From assembly GCF_000374545.1 (NCBI RefSeq), contig NZ_KB894583.1, positions 1-64,000 of the forward strand: a stretch of 64,000 bases of DNA, given 5' to 3'. A model generated the notes under the pieces. That model was not told where the DNA came from. It was given only the letters and a program-made list of their open reading frames with translations, and ran no database searches. The DNA is from Anaeromusa acidaminophila DSM 3853 (GTDB lineage Bacteria; Bacillota; Negativicutes; Anaeromusales; Anaeromusaceae). A program made the translations under genes and the position numbers. Numbering within the stretch: the stretch's first letter is position 1; each line of letters starts with the position of its first letter. Shown here piece after piece: positions 41,561-50,570 of the stretch.

Positions 41561-41956
41561 CCCTAGACGAAAAACCACGTGCTTGCTGGCAAAATAGTTA
41601 AGAATCGCCACAATTACGCTTGCGGCCAATTTCGCTGCAGCATCCGGGATGAGCAGCCCTTCAACCATGATAATCATGGAAAGAATATCGGCAAAATACG
41701 AAAGGGTTCGGAAAAAGAGAAAGCTGGAAAATTCTCTAAAGAGAAGGGCGATATCGGTTTTTCGGCTTTGAAAGACATAGAATTTATTGGTAATAAAGGC
41801 GAAAAGGACTGCCAGAATCCAAGCCAAAGAGGCTGCGATTTTGTAGTCCAAAGGAATGGTTTTGGTGAAAAACAGGTAAACAATAAAATTAACCAGTGTG
41901 GTCAGCAGGCCAAAAACAATATAGGAGCTAGTTTGGCTTATCTTGCATAGCTTCAA
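41552..41956 (-). CDS. GtrA-family membrane protein
   Basis: The protein has about 134 residues from a TTG at 41956, with AGGGAGAG inside the end of the GT2 gene. A longer ATG frame overlaps the GT2 gene by about 40 bases. Four membrane helices and the GtrA signature (SYIVFGLLTTLVNFIVYLFF, ITNKFYVFQSR, VVFRLGNR) are visible. GtrA proteins are thought to move polyprenyl-phosphate sugars across the membrane, working with the GT2 enzyme encoded one base upstream. Confidence 0.88.
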   Translation of the reverse strand: MKLCKISQTSSYIVFGLLTTLVNFIVYLFFTKTIPLDYKIAASLAWILAVLFAFITNKFYVFQSRKTDIALLFREFSSFLFFRTLSYFADILSMIIMVEGLLIPDAAAKLAASVIVAILNYFASKHVVFRLGNR

Positions 41957-41957
41957 G

Positions 41958-42950
41958 TCAATTCTCTCCCTGGTCTTCAAAATGCAGGCGGTCACGGCGG
42001 TAGAGACTTTTTTTGCCGTTATACTCGTTTACAAGATATAAGGGACGTCGTTTGGTTTCGTTAAACACCCGCGCCAGATATTCGCCGATGACTCCCAGAA
42101 AAATAAGTTGGATGCCGCCTAAGAATAAGATGATCGATACCAGCGTGGGGAAACCTTGCACAGGGTCGCCAAACATCAGGGTGTTGAAGATGATCCAGCC
42201 CATATAAGCAAAAGAGATGAGAGAAATGACCAGGCCGGCAATGGAAGAAAGGCGCAGGGGAAAGGTGGTGAAAGAGGTAATGCCTTCTATTGCCAGATTG
42301 ATCAGTTTTAACCAGCTCCACTTAGTGGCGCCTGCAGCGCGCAGCGCAGAGTCGAAAAGAATTTCTTTTTTGCGGTAGCCGATCCAGCTGAAAATACCTT
42401 TGGTATAGCGCTGGGTTTCGCGCATCAATTTGATTGCTTCTACACAACGGCGGTCCAGTAACCGGAAATCGCCCACATGCTCTTGGATCTTGATGGTGGA
42501 TATTTTTTGCAGCAAGCTGTAAAAGGTGTTGGCTGCGCAACGGCGGATAAAAGATTCGCCGTTGCGCTGGCGTCGTTTAGCACAGACGTCATCATAGCCT
42601 TCTTTCCAGTAGGCAATCATTTCAGGAATGAGTTCCGGAGGATGTTGTAGGTCAGCATCCATAATAATAACGGCATCGCTGTCGGCGTAATCAAGACCAG
42701 CAATCATAGCCAGCTCTTTGCCGAAGTTACGGGACAAATCTAAATAAGAAATTTGCGGATGCTGAGCTGCGAGCTTCTTAATAACGTGCAGCGTAGTATC
42801 GGTGCTGCCGTCGTTGACGAAAAGAATTTCAAAAGAGACGGCGGATATTTCACCGAGAATGGTGTTTAAACGCAGCCAAAGCTGCTCTAAAACTTCTTGC
42901 TCATTATAGCAGGGGATGAGGAGCGTAATTTTATCCAAAATGGTTTTCAT
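41958..42950 (-). CDS. GT2 polyprenyl-phosphate glycosyltransferase (GtrB/ArnC/DPM1 type)
   Basis: The 330-residue protein has an N-terminal GT-A domain (LLIPCYNEQEVLEQLW, FVNDGSTDTT, IIMDADLQHPPELIPEMI with the DxD). Two C-terminal membrane helices (~235-255, ~270-295) and the family motif QLIFLGVIGEYLARVFNETK follow. It loads a sugar onto a polyprenyl phosphate carrier. It is immediately followed by gtrA-like, the normal GtrB-GtrA pair used in O-antigen or teichoic-acid modification. The GT-C-type protein at 38294 could be the final transferase. Confidence 0.92.
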   Translation of the reverse strand: MKTILDKITLLIPCYNEQEVLEQLWLRLNTILGEISAVSFEILFVNDGSTDTTLHVIKKLAAQHPQISYLDLSRNFGKELAMIAGLDYADSDAVIIMDADLQHPPELIPEMIAYWKEGYDDVCAKRRQRNGESFIRRCAANTFYSLLQKISTIKIQEHVGDFRLLDRRCVEAIKLMRETQRYTKGIFSWIGYRKKEILFDSALRAAGATKWSWLKLINLAIEGITSFTTFPLRLSSIAGLVISLISFAYMGWIIFNTLMFGDPVQGFPTLVSIILFLGGIQLIFLGVIGEYLARVFNETKRRPLYLVNEYNGKKSLYRRDRLHFEDQGEN

Positions 42951-43138
42951 CCTCTCATTGCGATGGATAGAAAAAATATATCGTGTCTATTATACATCTG
43001 CGCCTTCCTATAAGTACAGATTGAATCCTGCATGGGAGTAGTTTTGCCTTTTTTCTGGGAAAAATTGTTTTTATTTGGTAAAGTAGAAGGCGAGATATAA
43101 CGCTGGAAAACTCGTGCGACGAGGAGGCGGAAATAGCG

Positions 43139-43978
43139 ATGGCTGGTTTGGGCAGGAAAAACGAAGTCTATTTTGTGGGCTTGTGTATGTTGGTTGCAGG
43201 TATTGCTTATTTGGATTACTTGACCATTCATGAGATCGATCTGTCTATTTTTTATTTATTGCCTGTAGGTTTGGCCTCGTGGCAGATGGGGCTTGTCTGG
43301 GGACGCAGCGCAGCCCTTTTGGCGGTAGCGTCGTGGGGATTGGCGGATTGGCTGGATGACTATGTTTATAAGCTGCCGTGGGGCGTGTATTGGGCTTCGC
43401 TGAATCATGCCGTGTTTTTTTGGGCTACGGCGGAAGTAACAGCCCGGTTGCGCTTAGCCTATCAAATGATAGAAAAGTCGGCGTTTTATGATGCATTGAC
43501 TGGTTTATATAATCGACGAGCGTTTTTCACTATGGCGGAAAAAGAATTGCAGCGCAGTCGTCGCTATGGTCACCCTTTAACGGTGTGTTATATTGACGTG
43601 GATCATTTCAAGCAAGTCAACGATACGAGAGGCCATGAAGCGGGTGATCAACTGCTGCGCGAAATTGCTGCAGCGCTTACCGATCTGGTGCGACAAAGTG
43701 ACCTTGTATCCAGGCTGGGAGGAGACGAGTTTGCGTTGCTTTTGCCGGAAACCGATACTGTAGCGCAAAGCGTATTGGAACGCCTGCGCGAACGGTTGCA
43801 ACAGCGCATGGATACAGCTGGCTGGCCGGTGACCTTCAGTGTGGGCGCCGTTACTTGTCGGCAGTCGCCGCAATCTATTGATGATCTGGTGCAGTATGCC
43901 GATGCATTGATGTATCAAGTGAAGCATCAGGGGAAAAACCAACTGCGCTATGAAGTGTGGCAGGAGGAGAATAAATAG
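43139..43978 (+). CDS. Membrane-bound diguanylate cyclase (GGDEF)
   Basis: The 279-residue protein has three to four N-terminal membrane helices (residues ~10-100). A GGDEF domain starts at DALTGLYNRRAF (~117) with the signature RLGGDEFALLLPE (~200-212). The inhibitory I-site RQSD lies exactly five residues before GGDEF, so product feedback is expected. It should make c-di-GMP, the ligand of the riboswitch at 60933. GAGGAGGCGG precedes the ATG. Confidence 0.93.
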   Translation: MAGLGRKNEVYFVGLCMLVAGIAYLDYLTIHEIDLSIFYLLPVGLASWQMGLVWGRSAALLAVASWGLADWLDDYVYKLPWGVYWASLNHAVFFWATAEVTARLRLAYQMIEKSAFYDALTGLYNRRAFFTMAEKELQRSRRYGHPLTVCYIDVDHFKQVNDTRGHEAGDQLLREIAAALTDLVRQSDLVSRLGGDEFALLLPETDTVAQSVLERLRERLQQRMDTAGWPVTFSVGAVTCRQSPQSIDDLVQYADALMYQVKHQGKNQLRYEVWQEENK

Positions 43979-44059
43979 CTGTAATTTTTGGAATTAGTAG
44001 GGTTTTGGATGTGCAAAACAGAATATGTAAAACAAAAAGAACAGCAAGAGGTGTCAAAA

Positions 44060-44374
44060 ATGAAACATTGGACGCTGATGATCCTGTTGATCCTGTGCTT
44101 AGCGGTCATAGGAGGGCAGCCAAGGACGGTGCACGCGGCTGCAGCAGGTATTGTTTCGGTAGACCAGGTGAATTTACGCACGGCGCCAAACTTGGAGAGT
44201 GCCGTGATTGGCGTTTTGGTGAAAAAAGACGTTGTGCAGTATCTGTATAATCGCAACCCCTGTCAGGTGAATGGGTATGTCCGGGTGTTGGTCGTGCGGG
44301 CTGCAGACAAGAGCCTGGAAGGGATGGAAGGATGGGTTGTCGAGAAGTATTTGTATTGTCCCCAGGCGGATTGA
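44060..44374 (+). CDS. Small secreted SH3b-domain protein
   Basis: The 104-residue protein starts at ATG 44060, with AGAGGTG upstream. A signal peptide (1-28, ending TVHAAA) is followed by one bacterial SH3 domain (VSVDQVNLRTAPNLESAVIG, GWVVEKYLYC). Such domains bind cell-wall peptides. No catalytic domain is attached. A terminator follows. Two cysteines (NPC and LYC) could form a disulfide. Confidence 0.82.
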   Translation: MKHWTLMILLILCLAVIGGQPRTVHAAAAGIVSVDQVNLRTAPNLESAVIGVLVKKDVVQYLYNRNPCQVNGYVRVLVVRAADKSLEGMEGWVVEKYLYCPQAD

Positions 44375-44388
44375 GTCACATAAACAGT

Positions 44389-44431
44389 AAGGCTGTGTCT
44401 AAGGGCTTGCTCTTGGACACGGCTTTTTTTA
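44389..44431 (+). terminator. Terminator after the SH3 gene
   Basis: AAGGCTGTGTC and GGACACGGCTT pair with G-T wobbles, followed by seven T residues. Confidence 0.8.
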
Positions 44432-44472
44432 TGCTTTTCAAGATTACGTGGTATAAACGGCGGTATGTTTGC

Positions 44473-44620
44473 ATTTGAGACAAGATTTCCGCGCGACTCG
44501 CAAAAATAGGAGTCGACGGCAGTTCCGCGAACTCGCTGGGGCTCAGACATACGGAACTTTTCTCCGTCGTTTCCTGTTTTTGCGTCCTACGGACCGTCTT
44601 GCTCCCCAAAAGTCTCAAAT
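44473..44620. repeat. R1 structured repeat, copy B
   Basis: The ends are ATTTGAGAC/GTCTCAAAT. The inner stem pairs CGCAAAAATAGGA with TCCTGTTTTTGCG, and the core stem pairs AGTTCCG with CGGAACT. Sequence related to copy C starts earlier, at about 44436 (TTTCAAGATTACGTGG, TAAACGGCGG). The tail CCCTAGGCGCGTCCAGGGCC (44648-44667) and an R3 end (CTCTTGTTCAA) follow. Apart from this, the gap 44375-44777 holds a terminator and a promoter but no gene. Confidence 0.82.
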
Positions 44621-44743
44621 ACAATCATTGTCGCTGGCGCAACCAACCCTAGGCGCGTCCAGGGCCATCGCCGATTCTCTTGTTCAATATCTTCAGGCTT
44701 AAGAATATTTTTGAAAAAGAGGACTGCGCGCGGAAGGGTTTAT

Positions 44744-44752
44744 TGGTATAAT
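44744..44752 (+). promoter_or_regulatory. Extended -10 promoter of the LTA-synthase-like gene
   Basis: TGGTATAAT lies 26 bases upstream of the TTG start used here. It matches the extended -10 found before the YccA-like gene. Confidence 0.55.
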
Positions 44753-44777
44753 AGATCGAAGCGTTATCAGAAATACC

Positions 44778-46850
44778 TTGTACTGCCTCAAGACGTTGAT
44801 TTTATTGGCGGCATACCTTGCGGCGGTTGCGAGAAAGGTTGGGTTTGCGATTAAACTTGCAAGTTGGGATGAGTTCTTTAGAGAACTGCAGCAAGACTGT
44901 AAATTATTTGTTTTTGTCTTGGCGCTGTTTACTCTATTTCGCATTGCCTTCATCGTCATTTTGCATTCGTTTATGAGTGATGCGGCTACGTGGGAAGACA
45001 TTGGGACTGCCTTGTATTATGGTTTGCGCCTTAGCTTGAAGAGTACCGGATTGTTGATTTTGGCGCCTCTTTTATGCTGCACCGGCTTGCGGCTAATTTT
45101 CCCCTGGCGGCGGCTGGAACATTTGCGTTATTATTTGGGAGCGGTCTATGTGGTGGTTTTGAGCTTCTTATTTCATGCTCGACTGCCGTACTATCAGGAA
45201 TTTCGTATGGCTTTTAATCAGTTGCTGTTCAATACGGTAAATGATGATGTAATGGCCATTATTTATACGGTTATCGAGCAGTACAATCTGCCTTTGCGCT
45301 TTGTGGTGGCCTGTGCGACGGCCTGGGCGCTGTGTCGGCTGCTTAAGCGGCTGTTGACGGCGGGGACCTTTTCGTTTCCGAAGCTGCCTCGCTGGTATCT
45401 GAATTTGTCTCTGCGTGCGGTGCTCCTTGTAGGGGTGTATTATTTCGCTATTTTTGTATCGTATGGCGGAACGATGGATGATATTCACAATCTTGATTGG
45501 GAAAACGCAGGTGTTACGCGGGATCAGCTTCTCAATGAGGCTATTTTGGATGATATGCATGCGTTGTATCGAGCGTATATTTTGCATGAGCGAATTGCCT
45601 CGTCTACTGGCTTGTTTATGGATCCGCAAAAGCTTGGCGCGTATGGCAATTATGTGGCAGGGCGCGAAGTGGACTCAAAGGAGATCGATGATTTCTTACG
45701 ACATAAGGTCGTGGTAGGACAAGCTGCCCCACCGCGCCATGTGTTCTTTATTATCAGTGAGAGCTACGCCAATTGGCCCTTGCTGCCGCAGTACAAGTAC
45801 CTGAATGTCGCCAATGGGGTTAAGCAGATTATAGAGCAAGATAACGCGGCGTATTCGCCTAATTTGCTGCCCAACGGTTTGAGCACAATTTCCGGAGTTA
45901 TGGGCGTGGTGACTGGTTTTGCCGACGCCAATTTGTATTTGAATCAATTGCCTGATGCCTACAAAGAACCTTATAGCACAGCGTTGGCGGCGCAAATGAA
46001 GCGTCTGGGCTATAAAAGCGACTTTTGGTATGCAGGACCGTCTTCTTGGGAGAAAATTCGAGAGTTTACTTTGTCGCAAGGCTTTGACGTTTTTTATGGC
46101 AAAGGGGATTTGGCCAGTGAGAGCGGCAATGTCTGGGGCTGTGACGACCGAGATCTTTACCAAGCTGTCTTGGGGCGTATTCAAGATGAACAGCCAGGCT
46201 TTCATATGATCTTGAACGTGTCTAATCATTCTCCGTATACGGTGGATTTAGATGCGGAAGGCTATGATCGGGCGGCCATGGAGGCGATCTTGCCGGAAAA
46301 GGCCAAGCAAGATCCGGAAATGGTTAAAAAGCTGGGGCATTTCTGGTATGCTGATAAAATGTTGTCTCAGTTTGTAGCGGAAGCTAAAAAACGGTATCCA
46401 GATAGTGTTTTTGTGATCGTTGGCGATCACGCGGATCGTTTGAACCTGGATGTTAATCCGACGATGTATGAGCGCTATGCCATTCCGTTGGTAGTGTATG
46501 GCAAAGGAATTCATAAAGAAGCCATCCCCGAAACGGCGGCAGGCAGTCATATTAATTTGACGGCGACCTTGATGGAGCTTATTGCGCCTCCGGGCTTCGA
46601 GTATTATGCAATCGGTCCTAGCTTGACGCGGGGCAGCTCTTTTGGCATCAATTACGGTTTTTGGATTACCGCCGATTATATCGGCGATGCTGACAGCGGC
46701 GAACGCTGCGAGCCTCATTCGGCGCGGGCGGGCATTGCACCGCCGGATGCGGAAAAAATTCGCATGGAAGTCGATTCTGCTCGGGGGCTTTCCTGGTGGC
46801 GCATCAAATACGGCAAAACCCTGCGGCCCTTGACGGAAGCAGACAATTGA
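44778..46850 (+). CDS. LTA synthase-like membrane sulfatase-fold protein (phosphoglycerol transferase type)
   Basis: The protein has about 690 residues, with five N-terminal membrane helices (residues ~5-215) and a large extracellular sulfatase-fold domain. Metal and catalytic features include HVFFIISESYANWPLLP (acidic metal ligand), LPNGLSTISGVMGVVTGFAD (nucleophile Thr/Ser), FHMILNVSNHSPYTVD and FVIVGDHADRLNLD (Asp-His ligands). LtaS-type enzymes transfer glycerol-phosphate to glycolipids or periplasmic glucans. The TTG start has no clear ribosome binding site and lies close to the promoter, so the N-terminus is uncertain. Confidence 0.82.
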   Translation: MYCLKTLILLAAYLAAVARKVGFAIKLASWDEFFRELQQDCKLFVFVLALFTLFRIAFIVILHSFMSDAATWEDIGTALYYGLRLSLKSTGLLILAPLLCCTGLRLIFPWRRLEHLRYYLGAVYVVVLSFLFHARLPYYQEFRMAFNQLLFNTVNDDVMAIIYTVIEQYNLPLRFVVACATAWALCRLLKRLLTAGTFSFPKLPRWYLNLSLRAVLLVGVYYFAIFVSYGGTMDDIHNLDWENAGVTRDQLLNEAILDDMHALYRAYILHERIASSTGLFMDPQKLGAYGNYVAGREVDSKEIDDFLRHKVVVGQAAPPRHVFFIISESYANWPLLPQYKYLNVANGVKQIIEQDNAAYSPNLLPNGLSTISGVMGVVTGFADANLYLNQLPDAYKEPYSTALAAQMKRLGYKSDFWYAGPSSWEKIREFTLSQGFDVFYGKGDLASESGNVWGCDDRDLYQAVLGRIQDEQPGFHMILNVSNHSPYTVDLDAEGYDRAAMEAILPEKAKQDPEMVKKLGHFWYADKMLSQFVAEAKKRYPDSVFVIVGDHADRLNLDVNPTMYERYAIPLVVYGKGIHKEAIPETAAGSHINLTATLMELIAPPGFEYYAIGPSLTRGSSFGINYGFWITADYIGDADSGERCEPHSARAGIAPPDAEKIRMEVDSARGLSWWRIKYGKTLRPLTEADN

Positions 46851-46864
46851 AGCGTATATACGGG

Positions 46865-46890
46865 AAGAGCCGCGCAATAGCGCGGCTCTT
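46865..46890. terminator. Bidirectional terminator after the LTA-synthase-like gene
   Basis: AAGAGCCGCGC and GCGCGGCTCTT form an 11-bp perfect stem with an AATA loop between two convergent genes. Confidence 0.85.
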
Positions 46891-46895
46891 TGCTG

Positions 46896-48860
46896 TTACT
46901 CCAACTCTGCTATACCTATGCTTTTTAAATATGTATAGGTAGTATCATAAAAATCAGGTTGTCTCGTTGCGTCATTTTCGACGCCTTTAGGTACAAAAAT
47001 CACCATGCCTTGACGTGCTCGCGTTAGTAATACGCGATAAGCATTTTTGCGATATAATGCATTTTCTGGCTTGTTAATGCTATGCCATTTTGAACCGGCT
47101 AAATTGTAGCAGTCAAAGGCTTCGTTGGTGAATCGAAAATCAGCATCCCAAGCAACTAGCGCCCAATCAAGTTCTAGCCCTTGAATATCAAATTCTGTGG
47201 CAGCGTCTTCTAAGAAATATGAAGACCTGATATCATCTTTTTCATTCAGGAACCAGTTTTTAGCTTCGATTTTACATTGCGTCCAAATTCCAAAGGGTTT
47301 TAATCTTGTCGAGCCAGAGCTGGCAATTACACCATATCGTTCGCTCCCTCTGGCCTTTTTCTTAATCCAGGCTTTTGCTTTTTTAATATCTCTTGTTAAT
47401 GTAATAGGGTAAACGTCTTTGATTTCGGAATAAAGCTCTCTCGCTTTAGCCAGTTCAACATCCAAAATAGCTTTTACTAGTTCGGAAACGCGCTCGCTTC
47501 TAAAAGAACGTAGCGAAACTGACAAATGCAATTCTTCGCGAATCGTGTAGTTCAGACCGGATAACATTGTTTTTAAATTACTGCCATGTGTATATTCAGT
47601 GTCTAATAGCTGGTTGGATACGTAAATATTCCAATGTTTAAAACTGCGCTGTAAAGCTTGAAACCATTCGGGAAGACCTGCTTCGCCTGTGTTGATTTCT
47701 TGGCCACCGCCTACTAAACATACGATTACTGACCATTCGAGGTGTCGATCCATGACGCTTATAAGAAACTCTGGTTCTGACATAAGAAAATTCGGTTTCC
47801 CTTTTTTCTTTTGCATAAAACTTGAAGTTTGCTCTAACGTCCAGGCACGTTGGGCTTCGTCAAAGATTGCCACTTTTTCTAAAGGGGGAGAATCGACTGC
47901 CAGCGCATCATCTCTGAAATGATGAATCAACTGTATAAAGGTTTTTGCCTTTCTTAGGGCATCTGCTTTTTTTATTTTTTCCAAAGAAGTATTAACCTGA
48001 TTTCGGGCTAGAGCCTCCTGTAAAACATCGACTAGAGGACCATTTCCTGACAGAAAAACTGCATGCTCATCTTCTGAAAAATTATGCCGTATATTGGCTA
48101 TGTTTAGGCCGGCCAGTGTTTTTCCTGCTCCGGGAACACCTGTAATAAAACAAATGGATTTTTCGTTGTTACATTTGGCATTGTCAATAATTTCGTTAAT
48201 AGCAACAGTTGTTGAACTCAAGTTTTTGTGCCCAGCATCTGAACGAGATATCTCTGTTACGCTGTGATTGCAATAAAGAGCTTGTGCAGCCTCAATGATA
48301 GTAGGAGTAGGCAAATAAGGTGAATTTTCCCAGTGTGCAGAGGATAACGGAGGCTCGTTGTATTTACTGCATACGTTCTGAATAATACTAGATATATCCG
48401 TGCCGTTACTAAGCAGCGGCTTTATTATTCTATCAGCATACTGGATGATCTGATTTTGCATTGAATCAGCTTCAGTGGCAACTAAAATAGGAACAATAAT
48501 TCTAGCATGACTTTCCTTGTGGAAATTCTTCAGATCCAATGCATAATCCATTACCTGTTCAATGGCGTGATTGCGATAAACACTATCGCCAACTTTAAAT
48601 TCTAGTAAAAAAACAAGCCCATTGGTTATAAAAACGTTGTCGATGCGGGAGCCGACACGTGGGATGGTATATTCGAAAAGGATAGTTCCTTGGGGAAAGC
48701 AGCGCAACTGTGATTTTAATAAATCAATTTGGTGTATCCAAGCGCGTTTTTGTGTGTCATCAAGGGCAAATGGATTGTTTCGAGACAGCTCCCCCAATAT
48801 TTCGCTGTTGCGTTGGGTAAAAAAAGTATCAATGCTTTCGGAATAGTAACATCTGCTCAT
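46896..48860 (-). CDS. DUF2075-type helicase with N-terminal nuclease-like domain (possible defence protein)
   Basis: The 654-residue protein has an N-terminal segment with a PD-(D/E)xK pattern, RIDNVFI...FLLEFKVGD (D74, E87, K89), then Q102. It is followed by an SF1-like DUF2075 ATPase: Walker A GVPGAGKTLAGLNIA near 245, Walker B VAIFDEAQRAWT near 340, motif III-like VCLVGGGQEINTGEAGLP, and C-terminal VLLTRARQGMVIFVPKG. Such proteins are common in defence islands and on mobile elements. Codon choice is AT-richer than in the neighbours, which suggests transfer. No toxin, methylase or integrase gene is next to it. Confidence 0.78.
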   Translation of the reverse strand: MSRCYYSESIDTFFTQRNSEILGELSRNNPFALDDTQKRAWIHQIDLLKSQLRCFPQGTILFEYTIPRVGSRIDNVFITNGLVFLLEFKVGDSVYRNHAIEQVMDYALDLKNFHKESHARIIVPILVATEADSMQNQIIQYADRIIKPLLSNGTDISSIIQNVCSKYNEPPLSSAHWENSPYLPTPTIIEAAQALYCNHSVTEISRSDAGHKNLSSTTVAINEIIDNAKCNNEKSICFITGVPGAGKTLAGLNIANIRHNFSEDEHAVFLSGNGPLVDVLQEALARNQVNTSLEKIKKADALRKAKTFIQLIHHFRDDALAVDSPPLEKVAIFDEAQRAWTLEQTSSFMQKKKGKPNFLMSEPEFLISVMDRHLEWSVIVCLVGGGQEINTGEAGLPEWFQALQRSFKHWNIYVSNQLLDTEYTHGSNLKTMLSGLNYTIREELHLSVSLRSFRSERVSELVKAILDVELAKARELYSEIKDVYPITLTRDIKKAKAWIKKKARGSERYGVIASSGSTRLKPFGIWTQCKIEAKNWFLNEKDDIRSSYFLEDAATEFDIQGLELDWALVAWDADFRFTNEAFDCYNLAGSKWHSINKPENALYRKNAYRVLLTRARQGMVIFVPKGVENDATRQPDFYDTTYTYLKSIGIAELE

Positions 48861-48900
48861 GGTATCATTCCTTTACTCTATCTACTCTGAATCCCCGAAC

Positions 48901-48947
48901 CCTCAGTCGAACCCTCCCGTGACTCCGGTTCTCCTGTTCAATCTCCG
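48901..48947. repeat. R3 repeat unit (near-consensus)
   Basis: CCTCAGTCGAACCCTCCCGT then GACTCCGGTTCTCCTGTTCAATC is one of the clearest copies. Read on the minus strand it overlaps the stop codon of the TPR gene. A degenerate half unit (CCTTTACTCTATCTACTCTG) precedes it at 48870. Confidence 0.75.
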
Positions 48948-50410
48948 TATTCTCTGGCTTTTCGATCTGCGCTCCGTATTCTCTCTAGTTCCTGCCGGAT
49001 GGCAGCGAGCGATGTCTGCCAGTCGCCCGGTTTAGGCTGGCGGAAAAGGCGCATCGAGGCATACCAGGGGCTGTCTGTGCGTTTGAGCTGCCAGCGCCAG
49101 TCCGGCGCGAAGGGAATGAGCGTCCAGACCTTTTGACCCAAAGCGCCAGCCAGATGCGCTACGGCGGAATCGACGGTGATGACTAAATCCAGATTGGCAA
49201 TCAGCGCAGCAGTAGCTGCAAAATCCTGCAATTGGTCGGAAGCGTCTACAAGGGTTTCTGGCCAAGAAACAGCGCTTTCTTCTGGTAGCTGCGCTTGCAG
49301 GCTGATCCAAGAAATTCCCGGCAGTGAAAATAGCGGAGCCAAGGAAGACAAAGGCAAAGAACGGTTACTGTCATTGTGATGCTGGGGGTTGCCAGCCCAA
49401 ACTAAGCCGATTCTGAATGTGCCTGTCGCCGTGGTTTCTTTAAGCCAGCTTGCTTTTTGCAGAACGTCTGCAGCAGGCGCGTTAAGATAAGAGACGCCGG
49501 GCAAGGTATCATTGGCGGCGTCAAAAACCATAGGCAGGTTAGGCAAAGCGCAGGCGTAGTCAAACTCCTGCGCAGGCGCTTCTTCGCCGCTATAAAAATC
49601 TAGTTGCGGCCAGGAGGCCTGCAGCAATCGTTGCAGCTGCGGCTGCACCCAGATGGTGGTTTGAGCGGCTTGAGCTGCTGCTGGGGGGATATACCGGCAA
49701 AACTGCAGGGTGTCCCCAAAACCTTGCTCGTAAAAAAGCAACAGCCTTTTTTCGGCCAAATCTTCTCCTTGCCAGCGGGGCAAAGAGGCGGCGCGAGGGG
49801 AGAGCTGACGCATGCGCAGCGCGTTGTAATTTTGCCAGCCTTTGGCGAATTGACCGCGCAGCAAATAGAGTGTTGCCAGCGCAAATAAAGCATCCGTATA
49901 TTGAGGCCGCCATTTTATGGCGCGCCGCAGGGCCTCTTCGGCGGCTTCCAAGCGGCCCAGGCTTTTAAAGAGGCAACCAAGATTGTAATGGGCTTCGGCA
50001 AAAGAGGCGTTGGCTTTAATTGCTTGGCGAAAGGAGGCCTCCGCTTGGCGGGAGCGGCCGGTTTCCTGATAGACAGAACCCAGGTTGTTATGTAGTTCAG
50101 CGGTTTTGGGACTAAGCTGAATCGCTTGACGCAACACTTTTTCGGCTTCGTCCCAGCGGCGAGTGTCCATCAGCAGCAGGCTTAGGTTGTTGTAAGCGCT
50201 GATCATTTTTGCATCAAGCGCAAGCGCTTTTCGCAGACAGGCCTCCGCGTCGGTGAAACGACGGGTTTGCTGCAAGACGAAGCCTAAGTTGCTGTAAGCG
50301 TGCGCATAGTTAGGGTTTAGCTCCAGCGCTTTGCAGAAGGCTTCTTCCGCTTCTTTCCATAAGCCGTTTTCCGTGCACTGAATGCCGAGGTTTAAAAAAA
50401 GACCTTCCAT
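48938..50410 (-). CDS. TPR-repeat protein with a glycosyltransferase-9-like C-terminal domain
   Basis: The protein has 490 residues from ATG 50410 (AGGAGG nine bases upstream; a longer frame lacks a site). Six TPR units cover residues ~1-205 (for example ALELNPNYAHAYSNLGFVL, AEASFRQAIKANASFAEAHY). The C-terminal ~270 residues look like a GT-B/heptosyltransferase-like fold (LLLFYEQGFGDTLQFCRYI, IGLVWAGNPQHHNDSNRSLP, LDLVITVDSAVAHLAGALG, PWYASMRLFRQ). This TPR-GT fusion resembles protein glycosylation or O-GlcNAc-type bacterial enzymes. Acceptor unknown. Confidence 0.8.
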   Translation of the reverse strand: MEGLFLNLGIQCTENGLWKEAEEAFCKALELNPNYAHAYSNLGFVLQQTRRFTDAEACLRKALALDAKMISAYNNLSLLLMDTRRWDEAEKVLRQAIQLSPKTAELHNNLGSVYQETGRSRQAEASFRQAIKANASFAEAHYNLGCLFKSLGRLEAAEEALRRAIKWRPQYTDALFALATLYLLRGQFAKGWQNYNALRMRQLSPRAASLPRWQGEDLAEKRLLLFYEQGFGDTLQFCRYIPPAAAQAAQTTIWVQPQLQRLLQASWPQLDFYSGEEAPAQEFDYACALPNLPMVFDAANDTLPGVSYLNAPAADVLQKASWLKETTATGTFRIGLVWAGNPQHHNDSNRSLPLSSLAPLFSLPGISWISLQAQLPEESAVSWPETLVDASDQLQDFAATAALIANLDLVITVDSAVAHLAGALGQKVWTLIPFAPDWRWQLKRTDSPWYASMRLFRQPKPGDWQTSLAAIRQELERIRSADRKAREYGD

Positions 50411-50570
50411 ATTGGCAAGCCTCCTGGTAAGTAATGATTGTCGTACTATTATTATGCCCGGAAATAAGGGGGCTGACAATGTTAGAAGTTTATGTGAAAA
50501 CTATGTTTAGAAAACAACAAGAATACTCGATATACTATTACATAGTGTATGCAGCAGGGAGGAAGAGCAC

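Noticed and set aside
44376-44624. Similar minus-strand small proteins at 44263-44624 and 56784-57081 (containing IFASRAEILSQ)
   Set aside because: Their similarity comes from the R1 repeat DNA. The third R1 copy breaks the frame, and stems covary rather than codons, so this is not a conserved protein.
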